Source: Glaciecola sp028401415 (GTDB lineage: Bacteria; Pseudomonadota; Gammaproteobacteria; Enterobacterales; Alteromonadaceae). Taken from it: DNA of 64,000 nt. Numbering within the stretch: position 1 is the stretch's first letter; the number at the start of each line of letters is the position of its first letter. The DNA lies in NCBI RefSeq assembly GCF_028401415.2, contig NZ_CP171821.2, positions 3,410,001-3,474,000 of the forward strand, written 5' to 3'. The notes beneath the pieces are model-generated. The model searched no databases, was not told the DNA's origin, and saw only the letters and a list, made by a program, of their open reading frames with translations. Of the stretch, positions 26,301-35,143 are shown in pieces. The translations under genes and the position numbers were made by a program.

Positions 26301-27522
26301 CGTTCTCAGCAGTATGACGGATCGCATTTTCTATAAGGTTAGTGAGTACTCGCTCTAGCTTGCCAATATCGCTAAATACATGAATATTGGTATTGCCAGT
26401 CACAGCCATAATATCGATGTTCTTACTTATCGCTTTGACTTTGAACTTCGCGACGATGTCGTGTAGCAATTCTGGTAGGGATATCGTCTCTTTCTTTAAG
26501 GTAACGTGCCCACCTTCAAGGTAGGCCAATTCAAATATTTGATCAATCAAGTGTTTGAGGTTAAGGAGGTTCTTAAGTGATATCTGAACAAATTCATCTC
26601 GCTCTTGTTTGCTTAAACTATCGCCTTTGAGCGCCAGTGTTTCGATGAATCCTTGCAAGTTTGCCAGTGGCGTTCTCAAGTCATGCGATAAATCCGCTAG
26701 CAACATTTTTCGCTCGTTATCGGTGGCTTTTAACTGGCGAAGCTGGGCGTCAATGTGACTGATCATTTGATTAAAGGCTGTGCCCAATCGCTGTATTTCG
26801 TTTTTACTTTCGCTGTTATATTCGCGTGTGCTGATGCCAGCTGTAGTTAAGTCAAAACCGCTGGCGCTGAATGCGTCCATATCATCAGAGAGTTTTTTCA
26901 GTGGTGCGGTAAAAAGTTTGAATAATAGCAGCAGTGCAAACATCAAGAATAATGAGCCTGCAACAATGCCAAGTACTAAGTGCTGAACGCCTTTGCTACG
27001 CTGAAGGCTTTGCGCGATATTATCGTAACGCTCACCGCCAATGATGACATAAAGATATCCTTGAAGCTGCTCTCCATCATAAACCGGTGCGGCCGAGAAA
27101 ATCTTTTGTCTATCTTTAGACTTTGGATCATCGCCTACAATCGGAAAGTATTCGTCTTTGTTGATAAAACTTAAGACCGGGCCAAGGTCAATTTTTTTAA
27201 GCTCGACTTCGCCGACATCTTTCGAGTAGGTTTTTATTTCTCCATCAGGCCCAACGAAATAAAATTCAAAACTCGGACCGAGCACCATCAAGGTATGAAA
27301 CAGATTTTTCAGCGCTTCGTAGTCGTAAACCCCTGTTTTCAAAATAGGATTATCGTTAACCAATAACTGCGCTAAGTCGACATGCAATAGCTGTGAGCTT
27401 TCGTTTCGCATGGTTTTGTTAATATGAGTGGAGGCAAATACAAACAAAGATAAAATAATCAAAAAACCTGCGACCAATGAAATGGAGAGTCGCTGGTAGA
27501 AACACAGATGAATCTTTGGCAT
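26032..27522 (-). CDS. Sensor histidine kinase of an OmpR-type two-component system
   Basis: A 496-residue kinase starting at the ATG that overlaps the regulator stop as TGATG. TM1 is at about 16-34, a periplasmic sensor at 35-180, TM2 at about 182-204 and HAMP at 205-260. The phospho-acceptor His is near 280 in the motif D-L-S-H-D-L-R-T-P-L, and the HATPase domain has N (N-L-I-E-N-A-I-R-H), G1 and G2 boxes. It pairs with the regulator encoded immediately upstream. Its last 88 codons are duplicated at 23534. Confidence 0.93.
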   Translation of the reverse strand: MPKIHLCFYQRLSISLVAGFLIILSLFVFASTHINKTMRNESSQLLHVDLAQLLVNDNPILKTGVYDYEALKNLFHTLMVLGPSFEFYFVGPDGEIKTYSKDVGEVELKKIDLGPVLSFINKDEYFPIVGDDPKSKDRQKIFSAAPVYDGEQLQGYLYVIIGGERYDNIAQSLQRSKGVQHLVLGIVAGSLFLMFALLLLFKLFTAPLKKLSDDMDAFSASGFDLTTAGISTREYNSESKNEIQRLGTAFNQMISHIDAQLRQLKATDNERKMLLADLSHDLRTPLANLQGFIETLALKGDSLSKQERDEFVQISLKNLLNLKHLIDQIFELAYLEGGHVTLKKETISLPELLHDIVAKFKVKAISKNIDIMAVTGNTNIHVFSDIGKLERVLTNLIENAIRHTAENGSITVKMHKSDTMVEVDVTDDGIGISADDIAHIFEARYQASNKKSDSQLHAGLGLAICQKLTSLLGAKLSVKSRLGEGTTFSFALKASD

Positions 27523-28244
27523 CAAGATATAGCCTTGTTGTCCGCTGAAAATTTATATCCAACGCCCCAAACGGTCTGCACATAAACAGGGTCTGTGGCA
27601 TCGTTTTCTAATTTAGCGCGCAGTCGATTAATATGGGAATTAACCGTGTGCTCATAGCCTGAATGATGGTAACCCCACACAGATTCTAAAAGCTGTGCGC
27701 GAGAAAAAACTTGATTAGGGTGCTGCATTAAATAGTAGAGCAGGTCGAACTCAGTGGCAGTAAGATCAAGATGCTTGCCGTTTCGAACCGCTTGTCGACT
27801 TTGTTGGTCTATGGTGATTTCTCCGCTCACAATTGATGTGCTGGGGATTTGAGTTTGTTGACGCGCCTGATCCAAAAGGTGCGCTTTGCGAATTTGTGAG
27901 CGCACGCGCGCTTGAAGCTCTCGAATACTAAAGGGCTTTGTCATGTAATCATCCGCGCCAAGCTCAAGTCCTAACACTCGATCGGTTTCGGAATTTTTCG
28001 CCGTTAGCATGACAATCGCTTGCTCTGGTTTATGTGAGCGTATTGTTCTACAAATATCTAAGCCATTCATTGATGGCAAGGTGATATCTAAGAGCATTAA
28101 AGTATAGTCGTTCGCCAATGCCGCATCACAGGCTTTTTTGCCATCCGCGAAATGATCAATTTCCAAACCTAGTTCATCTAGATTGACTTTGATTAAGGTT
28201 GCGATATCCAAATCGTCCTCAACCACCAATACTCTATCTGTCAT
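27522..28244 (-). CDS. OmpR-family response regulator
   Basis: A 240-residue protein from the ATG at 28244, which follows GGAGG at 28250-28254; the frame to 28301 crosses a terminator hairpin and is not used. The receiver domain has E-D-D near residues 8-10, phospho-acceptor Asp near 52 in L-L-D-I-T-L-P and K-P-F near 102. The C-terminal winged helix (about 140-235) has the typical V-W-G-Y-H-H-x-x-x-x-H-T-V-N-S-H-I-N-R-L-R pattern. It may control the spondin-domain genes upstream. Confidence 0.94.
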   Translation of the reverse strand: MTDRVLVVEDDLDIATLIKVNLDELGLEIDHFADGKKACDAALANDYTLMLLDITLPSMNGLDICRTIRSHKPEQAIVMLTAKNSETDRVLGLELGADDYMTKPFSIRELQARVRSQIRKAHLLDQARQQTQIPSTSIVSGEITIDQQSRQAVRNGKHLDLTATEFDLLYYLMQHPNQVFSRAQLLESVWGYHHSGYEHTVNSHINRLRAKLENDATDPVYVQTVWGVGYKFSADNKAIS

Positions 28245-28263
28245 TATGTCCTCCCATGGAGGG

Positions 28264-28303
28264 ATAAAAACATGGCTGGCAAAGCTTGTAATGCCAACCA
28301 TGT
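28264..28303 (-). terminator. Rho-independent terminator or attenuator between spondin gene and response regulator
   Basis: On the minus strand, arms ACATGGTTGGCA and TGCCAGCCATGT (one mismatch) are followed by TTTTTAT. The T-run ends only about 20 bases before the regulator start at 28244, so little room remains for a separate promoter. Regulator expression may depend on read-through. Confidence 0.75.
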
Positions 28304-28314
28304 AAGCTTAAAAA

Positions 28315-29070
28315 CTACTGTAGCCTCATTACCGTCACGCGTAAGGTTGGATTATCAAACTTATGCGATGCGTCAAGTACCGATGTGGCTAAGCCATCAT
28401 CTGAACTCACCACGCCAGGATGATAGCTGACAACACTTTGACCTAAACGCATGGGGTTATATCCCTCACCGCCATCAGCGGGTCCGGGGATAGTTCCTGA
28501 AGCTTCGCTATTGACTTCGGTTCCTGCGTCTAATGCGGGCAATACGCTTGTGTGCATCATACCAACTTCACTTAGATTACCTAAGTTAAAGGCATCAAGG
28601 CCGGCAAATGCGTCATTGGTATTTACCAGCATCGTCGCAAATGATAATAAACTATCCGATTTATCGCGCACAGTAATTTCAATCGTTTCGCTGCCACCAG
28701 GGCCAATAGGAGCCGCGCCACTTGCACTAGCTAAGGCACCGCCGGTTGCCAATACCCCTGAATTATCGCCACCCTCTGCAAGTTGCTCTAATGCAACGCT
28801 TGCCGCTTGACCTACGGTCCATAAGTTACCGGACTCATGCGCAACAACTGCAACAGGAGATACTGGCTGACTCGACGTTAAGTTGGTCACGGTAACTGAG
28901 TAGACAAAGTCCACAGGATCTGGAATAGGCGCAGGTACTTCTACCTCTACAATGGTTTCAACCGGAACCTCTACTTCAACGATTCGCTCGTCATCATCAC
29001 ATGCACTTATTAGTGCAACGCCCGCTATTACCAGCATTATTTTGCTCAAATGAGTCGTTTGCATTCTCAT
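28315..29070 (-). CDS. Spondin-domain lipoprotein
   Basis: A 251-residue protein with a lipobox (L-I-S-A-C near residue 24) and a V-E-V-E-V-P-x repeat linker, then a spondin_N-type domain (about 48-250) with V-T-V-T-N-L-T-S-S-Q-P-V-S-P-V-A-V-V-A-H and a late H-P-G motif. AGGAG precedes the ATG. Bacterial spondin-domain proteins are secreted or surface-attached beta-sandwich proteins of unclear role. Paralogue of the gene directly upstream (12-base gap), so one operon. Confidence 0.82.
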   Translation of the reverse strand: MRMQTTHLSKIMLVIAGVALISACDDDERIVEVEVPVETIVEVEVPAPIPDPVDFVYSVTVTNLTSSQPVSPVAVVAHESGNLWTVGQAASVALEQLAEGGDNSGVLATGGALASASGAAPIGPGGSETIEITVRDKSDSLLSFATMLVNTNDAFAGLDAFNLGNLSEVGMMHTSVLPALDAGTEVNSEASGTIPGPADGGEGYNPMRLGQSVVSYHPGVVSSDDGLATSVLDASHKFDNPTLRVTVMRLQ

Positions 29071-29082
29071 AACGTGGTCTCC

Positions 29083-29799
29083 TTAGTTAACTGTCACGGT
29101 GACCTTTGCCACAGGATTTAACCAACGGTGAATTTGGTTGCTTACATCACTCACGCCGCCGGTAGGGTCGCTATCACCAATATTGCCAGGGTGAATATGA
29201 ACGGTATCGTTGGTGATACTGCTCGTAAGACCGCTACCACCTTCCCCAATGTTGGGTGCTAAAGGAGGTGGAACAGGCATACCGGGAACGCCGGGTGCGC
29301 CGCCGCCGCGAAGTTCATCGTTTGCTTCAGTTCCCGCATCGTATGCATTTAAGTAAACTGTATAGGTACCAGCTTCTGTAGGAATCGCCCAATTGTCTAA
29401 TCCCACAAAACCATCGTTAGTAGGCAAAATCATGGCGACAATAGACAATACAGAGTTAGTGTCTTGCGTTGTGAATGTCGCGGTTGTTGATGCGGTTGGC
29501 ATGAGCAAGCCACCAGCAGGGTTGGCAACAGCATCTGCGCTGATGCTTGAGCCGATTGTGGCGAGTCCGTCCAGACCGCCACCCTCTGCCATAGCCTGTA
29601 TTTCCGGAGATGCCATTTCACCTACCTCAAACAAACTTGCATCAGGTGTGTGCGCAACGACTAACAAAGGCGTAAATGCCATGCCTTGCGTTAAGTTTTG
29701 AATAGTCACTTCTAAATCGGCAGCAAGCGCGTTAGAAGATACGGCAGCGACAATGCTTGCTGCGCCAAGAATTTTTGCTATCGGTGAACGTGTCGTCAT
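29083..29799 (-). CDS. Spondin-domain secreted protein
   Basis: A 238-residue protein from the ATG at 29799 (GAGGAA upstream), with a signal peptide ending N-A-L-A-A and a spondin_N-type domain: V-T-I-Q-N-L-T-Q-G-M-A-F-T-P-L-L-V-V-A-H early and H-I-H-P-G-N late. Gly/Pro-rich insert near residues 165-185. First gene of the pair; the two-component system lies downstream on the same strand. Confidence 0.85.
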   Translation of the reverse strand: MTTRSPIAKILGAASIVAAVSSNALAADLEVTIQNLTQGMAFTPLLVVAHTPDASLFEVGEMASPEIQAMAEGGGLDGLATIGSSISADAVANPAGGLLMPTASTTATFTTQDTNSVLSIVAMILPTNDGFVGLDNWAIPTEAGTYTVYLNAYDAGTEANDELRGGGAPGVPGMPVPPPLAPNIGEGGSGLTSSITNDTVHIHPGNIGDSDPTGGVSDVSNQIHRWLNPVAKVTVTVN

Positions 29800-29937
29800 A
29801 ATTTTTCCTCGTAGATTCAATTGACATAACCACGAGAAACAGTGTGCTGAGAATTTATCTCAGAAGTATCACAAAAGTACGACAAATCCATTGCGAATTG
29901 CTGGTTTGAATATCACGCAACGCTTTTTTTTACTTGT

Positions 29938-30741
29938 CTAATGTGAAACCCCGTAAGAGGCAAAGATTGGTGTGAGCTCATAATTGTACAAAGCCTTAGC
30001 ATAGGCTGTGTCGAAGTCTCTAAAGAATGTTTGCTTATCGCCTTTGATGGCATCTTTAAAATAAGCGATGTGCAGCGAGTCGCGCTCGAGTTCGGTGGCA
30101 ATATAAAAACCATGGTCTTCGGGTAAGCTGCCGCTCTTAGTCAATGATTTGGTTAACGAACGAAACACCGTTTTTTCAAATAGCGTGCAGTCAACAACGC
30201 CTTTGTGCAAACCAATTAACGCGATTCGCGGATCGGGAAACTCGAATACATTAAGGCTACCGAGCTGCCTTGCCTGTTCGTCGTAGTTGAACCAGCCACT
30301 GTAATCTCTAACTGTGCCTAATTGGCTATTCGAATAATCAGCTGGCCATTGTTTCCCATAACCCTCTGTATGAACGGTGCTTGAATCGGTATTTTTTGAC
30401 GAACAAACAATACACATTTGCTCATGGTAAATGGGGTAGGAATATGGATAAACATCTTCCCATTCGTCAATTCGAAAGTAGGCGCCTAAGAAGCCGTCTA
30501 CAGGCGTGTCAAAGTCTCGATTTTTAATATTTTCCCAAGGAAGATGTTTGATATGGATATTGTAGTTTGGTAGACGTGCAGACACTGTTTCGATAATTTC
30601 TATGAGTAAACCTTTTGATTCTTCATTTTCAACAAAAGCAAAGGGAGCGTCACTTTCTATAGCAACCAAAGTAATGTCGATAGGCTTTGCAGACGCGCCG
30701 AACGAAGATATGAAAAAGCAAAGATAAAGCAGAAACCGCAT
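29938..30741 (-). CDS. Orphan periplasmic substrate-binding protein
   Basis: A 267-residue protein with a signal peptide (cleavage near ASAK) and an amino-acid-type SBP_bac_3 fold: I-A-x-E-S-D-A-P-F-A-F-V-E near the start, then E-I-I-E-T-V, and Y-P-I-Y-H-E-Q-M-C. I prefer the ATG at 30741 to the TTG at 30756. No transporter genes nearby. Ligand unknown. Confidence 0.75.
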   Translation of the reverse strand: MRFLLYLCFFISSFGASAKPIDITLVAIESDAPFAFVENEESKGLLIEIIETVSARLPNYNIHIKHLPWENIKNRDFDTPVDGFLGAYFRIDEWEDVYPYSYPIYHEQMCIVCSSKNTDSSTVHTEGYGKQWPADYSNSQLGTVRDYSGWFNYDEQARQLGSLNVFEFPDPRIALIGLHKGVVDCTLFEKTVFRSLTKSLTKSGSLPEDHGFYIATELERDSLHIAYFKDAIKGDKQTFFRDFDTAYAKALYNYELTPIFASYGVSH

Positions 30742-30919
30742 GTTAACCCAAAACAAAAAATCTCATCGCCAGAATATTAGATGCGTACATGTTGGTCAAG
30801 CCAATTGGAGCGAAGGTCAATTGAGCAATATTTCTATATTTACACTCCTTGCGCTATCAAGCGAAAGGGGTGGATTCCAGTTGTTGTTCGCGCATTGCTA
30901 AGGGAAAAAGTGATATCCT

Positions 30920-31315
30920 TCACTGAGTGGGGTCATTGTCGCCTGATTCATTTACCTTTTTCTCTTCTTTTTCAACCGGTGTTTTAACGCGCTTCATGGC
31001 CTCTTTAAACTTTTCTTCGTTCATTTTTTCTCGAGCTGCGGCAGCGGCTTTAGCTTGGTCTTGTTCGGCTTTGAGCTTATCGCGCACATCTGCTTCAAAC
31101 TCCCTATATTCGTCTTTATAGTCATCAATGGTGACATTCACACCATTTAAACAATCGTCTCGGGCCATCCCTATGTATTGATCACATCGAGCCATGCGCT
31201 GCTGTTGCTCAGTCATTTCAAGCCCCTTAGTCATACATGCCGATAGCATGACGGTAGCGAGGGAGAATATGAAAAGCTTCAAAGCCTTGTTAAATGAACG
31301 TGACGATGTATTCAT
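30920..31315 (-). CDS. Small lipoprotein with charged helical tail
   Basis: A 131-residue protein from the ATG at 31315 (AGGAA upstream). Signal with lipobox L-S-A-C near residue 28, two further Cys in R-C-D-Q and D-C-L-N, then a Lys/Glu/Ala-rich coiled tail. Family not recognised. It is divergent from the vWA/ExbB-like gene cluster and may share its promoter region. Confidence 0.65.
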   Translation of the reverse strand: MNTSSRSFNKALKLFIFSLATVMLSACMTKGLEMTEQQQRMARCDQYIGMARDDCLNGVNVTIDDYKDEYREFEADVRDKLKAEQDQAKAAAAAREKMNEEKFKEAMKRVKTPVEKEEKKVNESGDNDPTQ

Positions 31316-31541
31316 GTGAATGTTCCTAATCTGTTCATTTGATGATAACAAATAGATGTAAACCATCAATGTGACCGTTAATGTCATGATAAATACGATG
31401 GTGTGGGCCTTGAAAGTTCACTCGAATTCACTTAATTGACCAAAGCCTATCGATAATTTCGTGAACCACTTATAAAAATCTTGCTCTAACATAAATTGAA
31501 GTAGGCTAAGCTTATATCAAGTGGTAGCGTTGTTGGTCTAT

Positions 31542-31579
31542 TATAATGGGCATCGAAACAGATGTTTACAAGCTATAAT
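31542..31579 (+). promoter_or_regulatory. Possible -10 boxes before the vWA/ExbB-like cluster
   Basis: TATAAT occurs at 31542-31547 and again at 31574-31579 in the 320-base divergent region. Neither has a good -35 box at the right distance. Either could start the long operon that follows. Otherwise the region shows nothing I can name. Confidence 0.3.
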
Positions 31580-31636
31580 AAGTGCAACTGCGTGTTGAAT
31601 ATATGAGGGAGTAGTCGCATCGATAATGATAACTTA

Positions 31637-32266
31637 GTGGCGCGCTCATCAATCTATAGGCGCATAAATAGTGGTTTAAGAACCTCGGTGATGACCTTAG
31701 CTTGCTTGCTTTTGGTTCAGCAGCCAATACAGCAGGCTTATGCACAATCACCAAGTGTTTCGACAAACGGGACAGCGTATGAATGCACGCAGGTTAGTCT
31801 TGATGAGATTGACGAGGCATTGCTTACTCGCGAAGAACGGCTGGCCCTGCTAGACCAGTCCCTAAGTGACTCCATTGACAGCTACAGTACCTGTGTTTCG
31901 GCGGTTCAGTCAGATATGGCTGGCGGCGGCTCTGGTAGTGGTAGCAAAGGAGCGGGCGGCGATGCCGGTAGTGCATCGAACGCAGGTACAAGCGGCACAG
32001 AAAGCGGCTCATCGACTTCAAATGAGTCGTTGACTAACCCAGAGTCTGAATCACAAGACGCTACGCAATCAAGTAGATCGCAAAGTGGCAGTGTTGCAGT
32101 TAGCACAAACTCTTCCAGTACCTCACGGGTTCAAAGGGGGGTTGTCGCACCAAAAGACAACGATAGCATCATATGCAAACTACTTTATGATGAGATTTCA
32201 AACGCTCAGGGTGAGCAAAAAGCTGGCTTGGAAAAACAATATAAGGAATATCAATGTGGGAGTTAG
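31637..32266 (+). CDS. Ser/Gly-rich secreted protein, first gene of the vWA/ExbB-like cluster
   Basis: A 209-residue protein with a GTG start (no ATG gives a complete signal peptide). The signal has R-R near the start, a Leu-rich core and cleavage near AYAQ. The mature part has four Cys, two before and two after a low-complexity Ser/Gly/Thr-rich linker of about 75 residues. It ends in a charged helix. No family recognised. The next gene begins about 45 bases downstream. Confidence 0.55.
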   Translation: MARSSIYRRINSGLRTSVMTLACLLLVQQPIQQAYAQSPSVSTNGTAYECTQVSLDEIDEALLTREERLALLDQSLSDSIDSYSTCVSAVQSDMAGGGSGSGSKGAGGDAGSASNAGTSGTESGSSTSNESLTNPESESQDATQSSRSQSGSVAVSTNSSSTSRVQRGVVAPKDNDSIICKLLYDEISNAQGEQKAGLEKQYKEYQCGS

Positions 32267-32311
32267 TAGGAATTTGGAATGCTTAGTAGAACAGTTATAA
32301 GGAACATCAAA

Positions 32312-33592
32312 ATGAAGGTAAGCGCTCACTTTTCTAAAATGACTTTGCTAGTTATCATGGCACTTTGCGCCATCTTTTTAACCGCATGTGAGTCAACATC
32401 GACGAGCAAGGATACGCCTTTGCTAGTGGGGCCCTCTTCCACACCTACAAATGTGCAACTAGGCGTTGATCCCGCTCTTGCGAATGCCAATGTCTTTTTA
32501 GATGTTGCGGTACCCACTTTTGATGCGGGGTTTCCTGTCGACAAACGCGGTGAAATTGACTATGCACAGTTAGATGAAGAAGGCATTTGGCCTCAATTAA
32601 GGCGAACCGAGGCTAAACTGTTCGCGATAGAAACAAAAAACGCGCTAGAACGTGAAAAAGCCTTTGGCTCTGTCGTAGCAGTGCCCGATGCTAGTACGCC
32701 ATCCGACTTATTTGTGCTAGGCAAAATTAATCACTCAGACAGCGAAGTTGTGGGTGCGTCGATTACAGTGGTTGATAGCAGTGGTGAGATTTGGGGTAAA
32801 AAAGATCTCAAGTACGAGGTATCGCAAAACTTTTTTCGCGACCAGCGAAATAGTGGCAAAAACTCTTACGAGCCTTTCTTTGACCAAATTAGTGCTTACG
32901 TCGTAAGCCTACTAAAATCCTTAAGTGAAGATGAGAAACGTCAAATCAAAAACATGTCGTTGATGCGATATGCGCGCTATTACAGCCCAGAAGCCTTCTC
33001 ACAATATATTGACTCAGAAATTAAACGTAAAAATGGTCAGCGTTATTATAAGTTTGAACTTAACGGACTGCCCGATAATGACGATCCGATGCTAAAGCGC
33101 ATTCAAGAACTGCGCGCGCAAGAGCTCTTATTCATTGACCGCTTACAAGATCAATATGAAGTATTCGAGGCTGAAGTAAAACCCTCCTATCAGCGCTGGC
33201 AGGAAGAGACATTACCCGAGCTTGAGGCGGCGCGAAGTGCTGCGATGAAGCGTAATGCAAGCGCGGCTTTGGGCGTGGGTTTGGGTGTTTTAGCAGCGAT
33301 ATTATCGAGAAACAGTGGTTCAAGCGCAGGGCAAGTGGGAGCTGTTTTAGGAGGATTAGGTTCAATTTATGCCATCAATGAGGCCTTTAAATCTAATTCG
33401 GCAATGAAAGTACACAGCGCTGTGATTGAGGAGAAGGGGCAAGCGGTTGATTTAAGCGTCAGTCCAATCGAGATGGAGTTTGAAGATAACACCATTGAAC
33501 TGCAGGGCACCGCTTCTGAGCAATATATGCAATGGAAGTCGCATCTTCGTAAAATCTATGAAGTTGAACGAACGCCAGATCTTCAATTATAA
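32312..33592 (+). CDS. Lipoprotein of the vWA/ExbB-like cluster
   Basis: A 426-residue protein from the ATG at 32312, with AAGGAA eight bases upstream; the frame also extends to 32279. Signal with lipobox L-T-A-C. The middle is acidic and mixed alpha/beta. Around residues 310-350 is a Gly/Ala-rich hydrophobic segment (G-V-G-L-G-V-L-A-A-I-L and A-V-L-G-G-L-G-S-I), which could insert into a membrane, followed by a C-terminal helix. Probably an outer-membrane-anchored part of the complex encoded downstream. Family not recognised. Confidence 0.65.
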   Translation: MKVSAHFSKMTLLVIMALCAIFLTACESTSTSKDTPLLVGPSSTPTNVQLGVDPALANANVFLDVAVPTFDAGFPVDKRGEIDYAQLDEEGIWPQLRRTEAKLFAIETKNALEREKAFGSVVAVPDASTPSDLFVLGKINHSDSEVVGASITVVDSSGEIWGKKDLKYEVSQNFFRDQRNSGKNSYEPFFDQISAYVVSLLKSLSEDEKRQIKNMSLMRYARYYSPEAFSQYIDSEIKRKNGQRYYKFELNGLPDNDDPMLKRIQELRAQELLFIDRLQDQYEVFEAEVKPSYQRWQEETLPELEAARSAAMKRNASAALGVGLGVLAAILSRNSGSSAGQVGAVLGGLGSIYAINEAFKSNSAMKVHSAVIEEKGQAVDLSVSPIEMEFEDNTIELQGTASEQYMQWKSHLRKIYEVERTPDLQL

Positions 33593-33622
33593 GTTCAAGC
33601 AAATCCGGCGGTATTTTTACTC

Positions 33623-35068
33623 GTGAATAAATCAAGTACCGATTTACATATCGAACGCGCGCAAGCGCAGCGCTCAGCTATGTTTAAAAAAATCGCATTA
33701 GCGCTAAGTGTTTTGCTAATTGCAGTCGTGCTGATGACTATTTTCATATCAAATGATACTGCTTCAGATAACGCAGACGTGGGTGTTGAGCAAACTGCGC
33801 CTGAAGACAGTGCTGCCGTGCAATTTAGTGCCGCTCAACAAGCAGATGCCAGAGATGCGTTTAGAAAGGCACTTGATGATTTTGATCAATCTATAGCGCC
33901 AGTTTTACAGGATGCTGCACTTAATCGATGGAGTGAGGGAGATGTTGAGGCGATTGATACTCTCAAAAACGCGGCCCTCGTTAAATTTGCAAATGCACAG
34001 TTTGTTCAAGCGCTAACACAACTGCTTGACGCGCAGACAGATGCAGAGTCTTTGATTGGTAATTGGGAGCAAGCGTTTCAAGCTAAACTGGCGCAAGCGC
34101 AGCAGTTATATGACAATAATCAAATTCAACAATCACGTCTAGCGTTGACTCAAGCACTCGAAATCAAGCCAGGACAAAATCAAAGCGATGCTTTGCAAGC
34201 CAAATTGGCCGCGCATGATGAGGTGACGCAATATATTTCACAATACGAAGTTGCAAAGATTGAAAATAACATAGAAAAACAAGTGCGTTTAATGCAGCAA
34301 ATTCTGGAATTAGATCCCTCGCGTGTTGAATGGAAACCAACACTTCAGGCTGCGCTACAAGCACTGAACACTAAACGCCTTGCCTTTGCCTTAAATGCCG
34401 CTGAATCTGCGCTTGGCAATGACGACTTAAATTTAGCGCAAACTTATTTACAACAGGCGAAGAAAATCAAACCAGATGCATTTGGTATTAAAGCACTATC
34501 AGAGCGCTTAGAAACTCGTCAAGCTCAGCAAAGCCTCAGTGCAATCAGGAAAGAGGTTGCCGAACACGAGCGCTCAGATAGGTGGGCACAAGCACTTCAA
34601 AGCGCGCAAAGAGGTTTAAAGCGTTTTGCACAAGACAGCGCTTTGCAGAAAAGCCAATCGAATGCCCGAGCCATACTATCTGCGCAAGCTTCTATACAGC
34701 GCTTTGTTGCGCGCCCGGCGCGTTTATCACAGGCCAATATTCGAAGTGCGGCAACCGCCTCAATTCAAAACAATTTAAGTTTATTGACCCAATCTAAGAC
34801 GCTTTCTCAATCTGCGGCCACGCTCGCTGCGCTGATTGACAAATATTCTCAGGCGATTGAGCTGACTGTGCGTTCAGACGGGCAAACACATATTGATGTT
34901 GTGGGTGTGGGTAAGATAGGTAAAGTGTCTGAAAAAACCATTTCGCTTGTGCCAGGACGCTATACTTTAGAGGGCAGGCGTGAAGGCTTTCGAAGTAAGC
35001 GTGTTTCGCTTGAAGTCAGCGCAAGCCAAAGCAATTCAATCACGCTAGTATGCGATGAAGAAATCTAA
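33623..35068 (+). CDS. Membrane-anchored helical-repeat protein with C-terminal PEGA-like domain
   Basis: A 481-residue protein with a GTG start. It has a short cytoplasmic N-terminus, one transmembrane helix at about 23-43 and a long periplasmic part. Residues about 70-400 are Gln/Ala-rich helices with TPR-like pairs (Q-S-R-L-A-L-T-Q-A-L-E-I-K-P-G and A-Q-T-Y-L-Q-Q-A-K-K-I-K-P-D). The end (about 410-478) is a PEGA-like beta domain (V-P-G-R-Y-T-L-E-G-R-R-E-G-F). It may be a periplasmic scaffold of the cluster. Confidence 0.72.
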   Translation: MNKSSTDLHIERAQAQRSAMFKKIALALSVLLIAVVLMTIFISNDTASDNADVGVEQTAPEDSAAVQFSAAQQADARDAFRKALDDFDQSIAPVLQDAALNRWSEGDVEAIDTLKNAALVKFANAQFVQALTQLLDAQTDAESLIGNWEQAFQAKLAQAQQLYDNNQIQQSRLALTQALEIKPGQNQSDALQAKLAAHDEVTQYISQYEVAKIENNIEKQVRLMQQILELDPSRVEWKPTLQAALQALNTKRLAFALNAAESALGNDDLNLAQTYLQQAKKIKPDAFGIKALSERLETRQAQQSLSAIRKEVAEHERSDRWAQALQSAQRGLKRFAQDSALQKSQSNARAILSAQASIQRFVARPARLSQANIRSAATASIQNNLSLLTQSKTLSQSAATLAALIDKYSQAIELTVRSDGQTHIDVVGVGKIGKVSEKTISLVPGRYTLEGRREGFRSKRVSLEVSASQSNSITLVCDEEI

Positions 35069-35143
35069 AGCGTTGACTCGCACTAGCGCATTATTTGAGT
35101 CTTTGAATCAATACATTGAAACCAAGCGCAATTTAGCAAGGAC

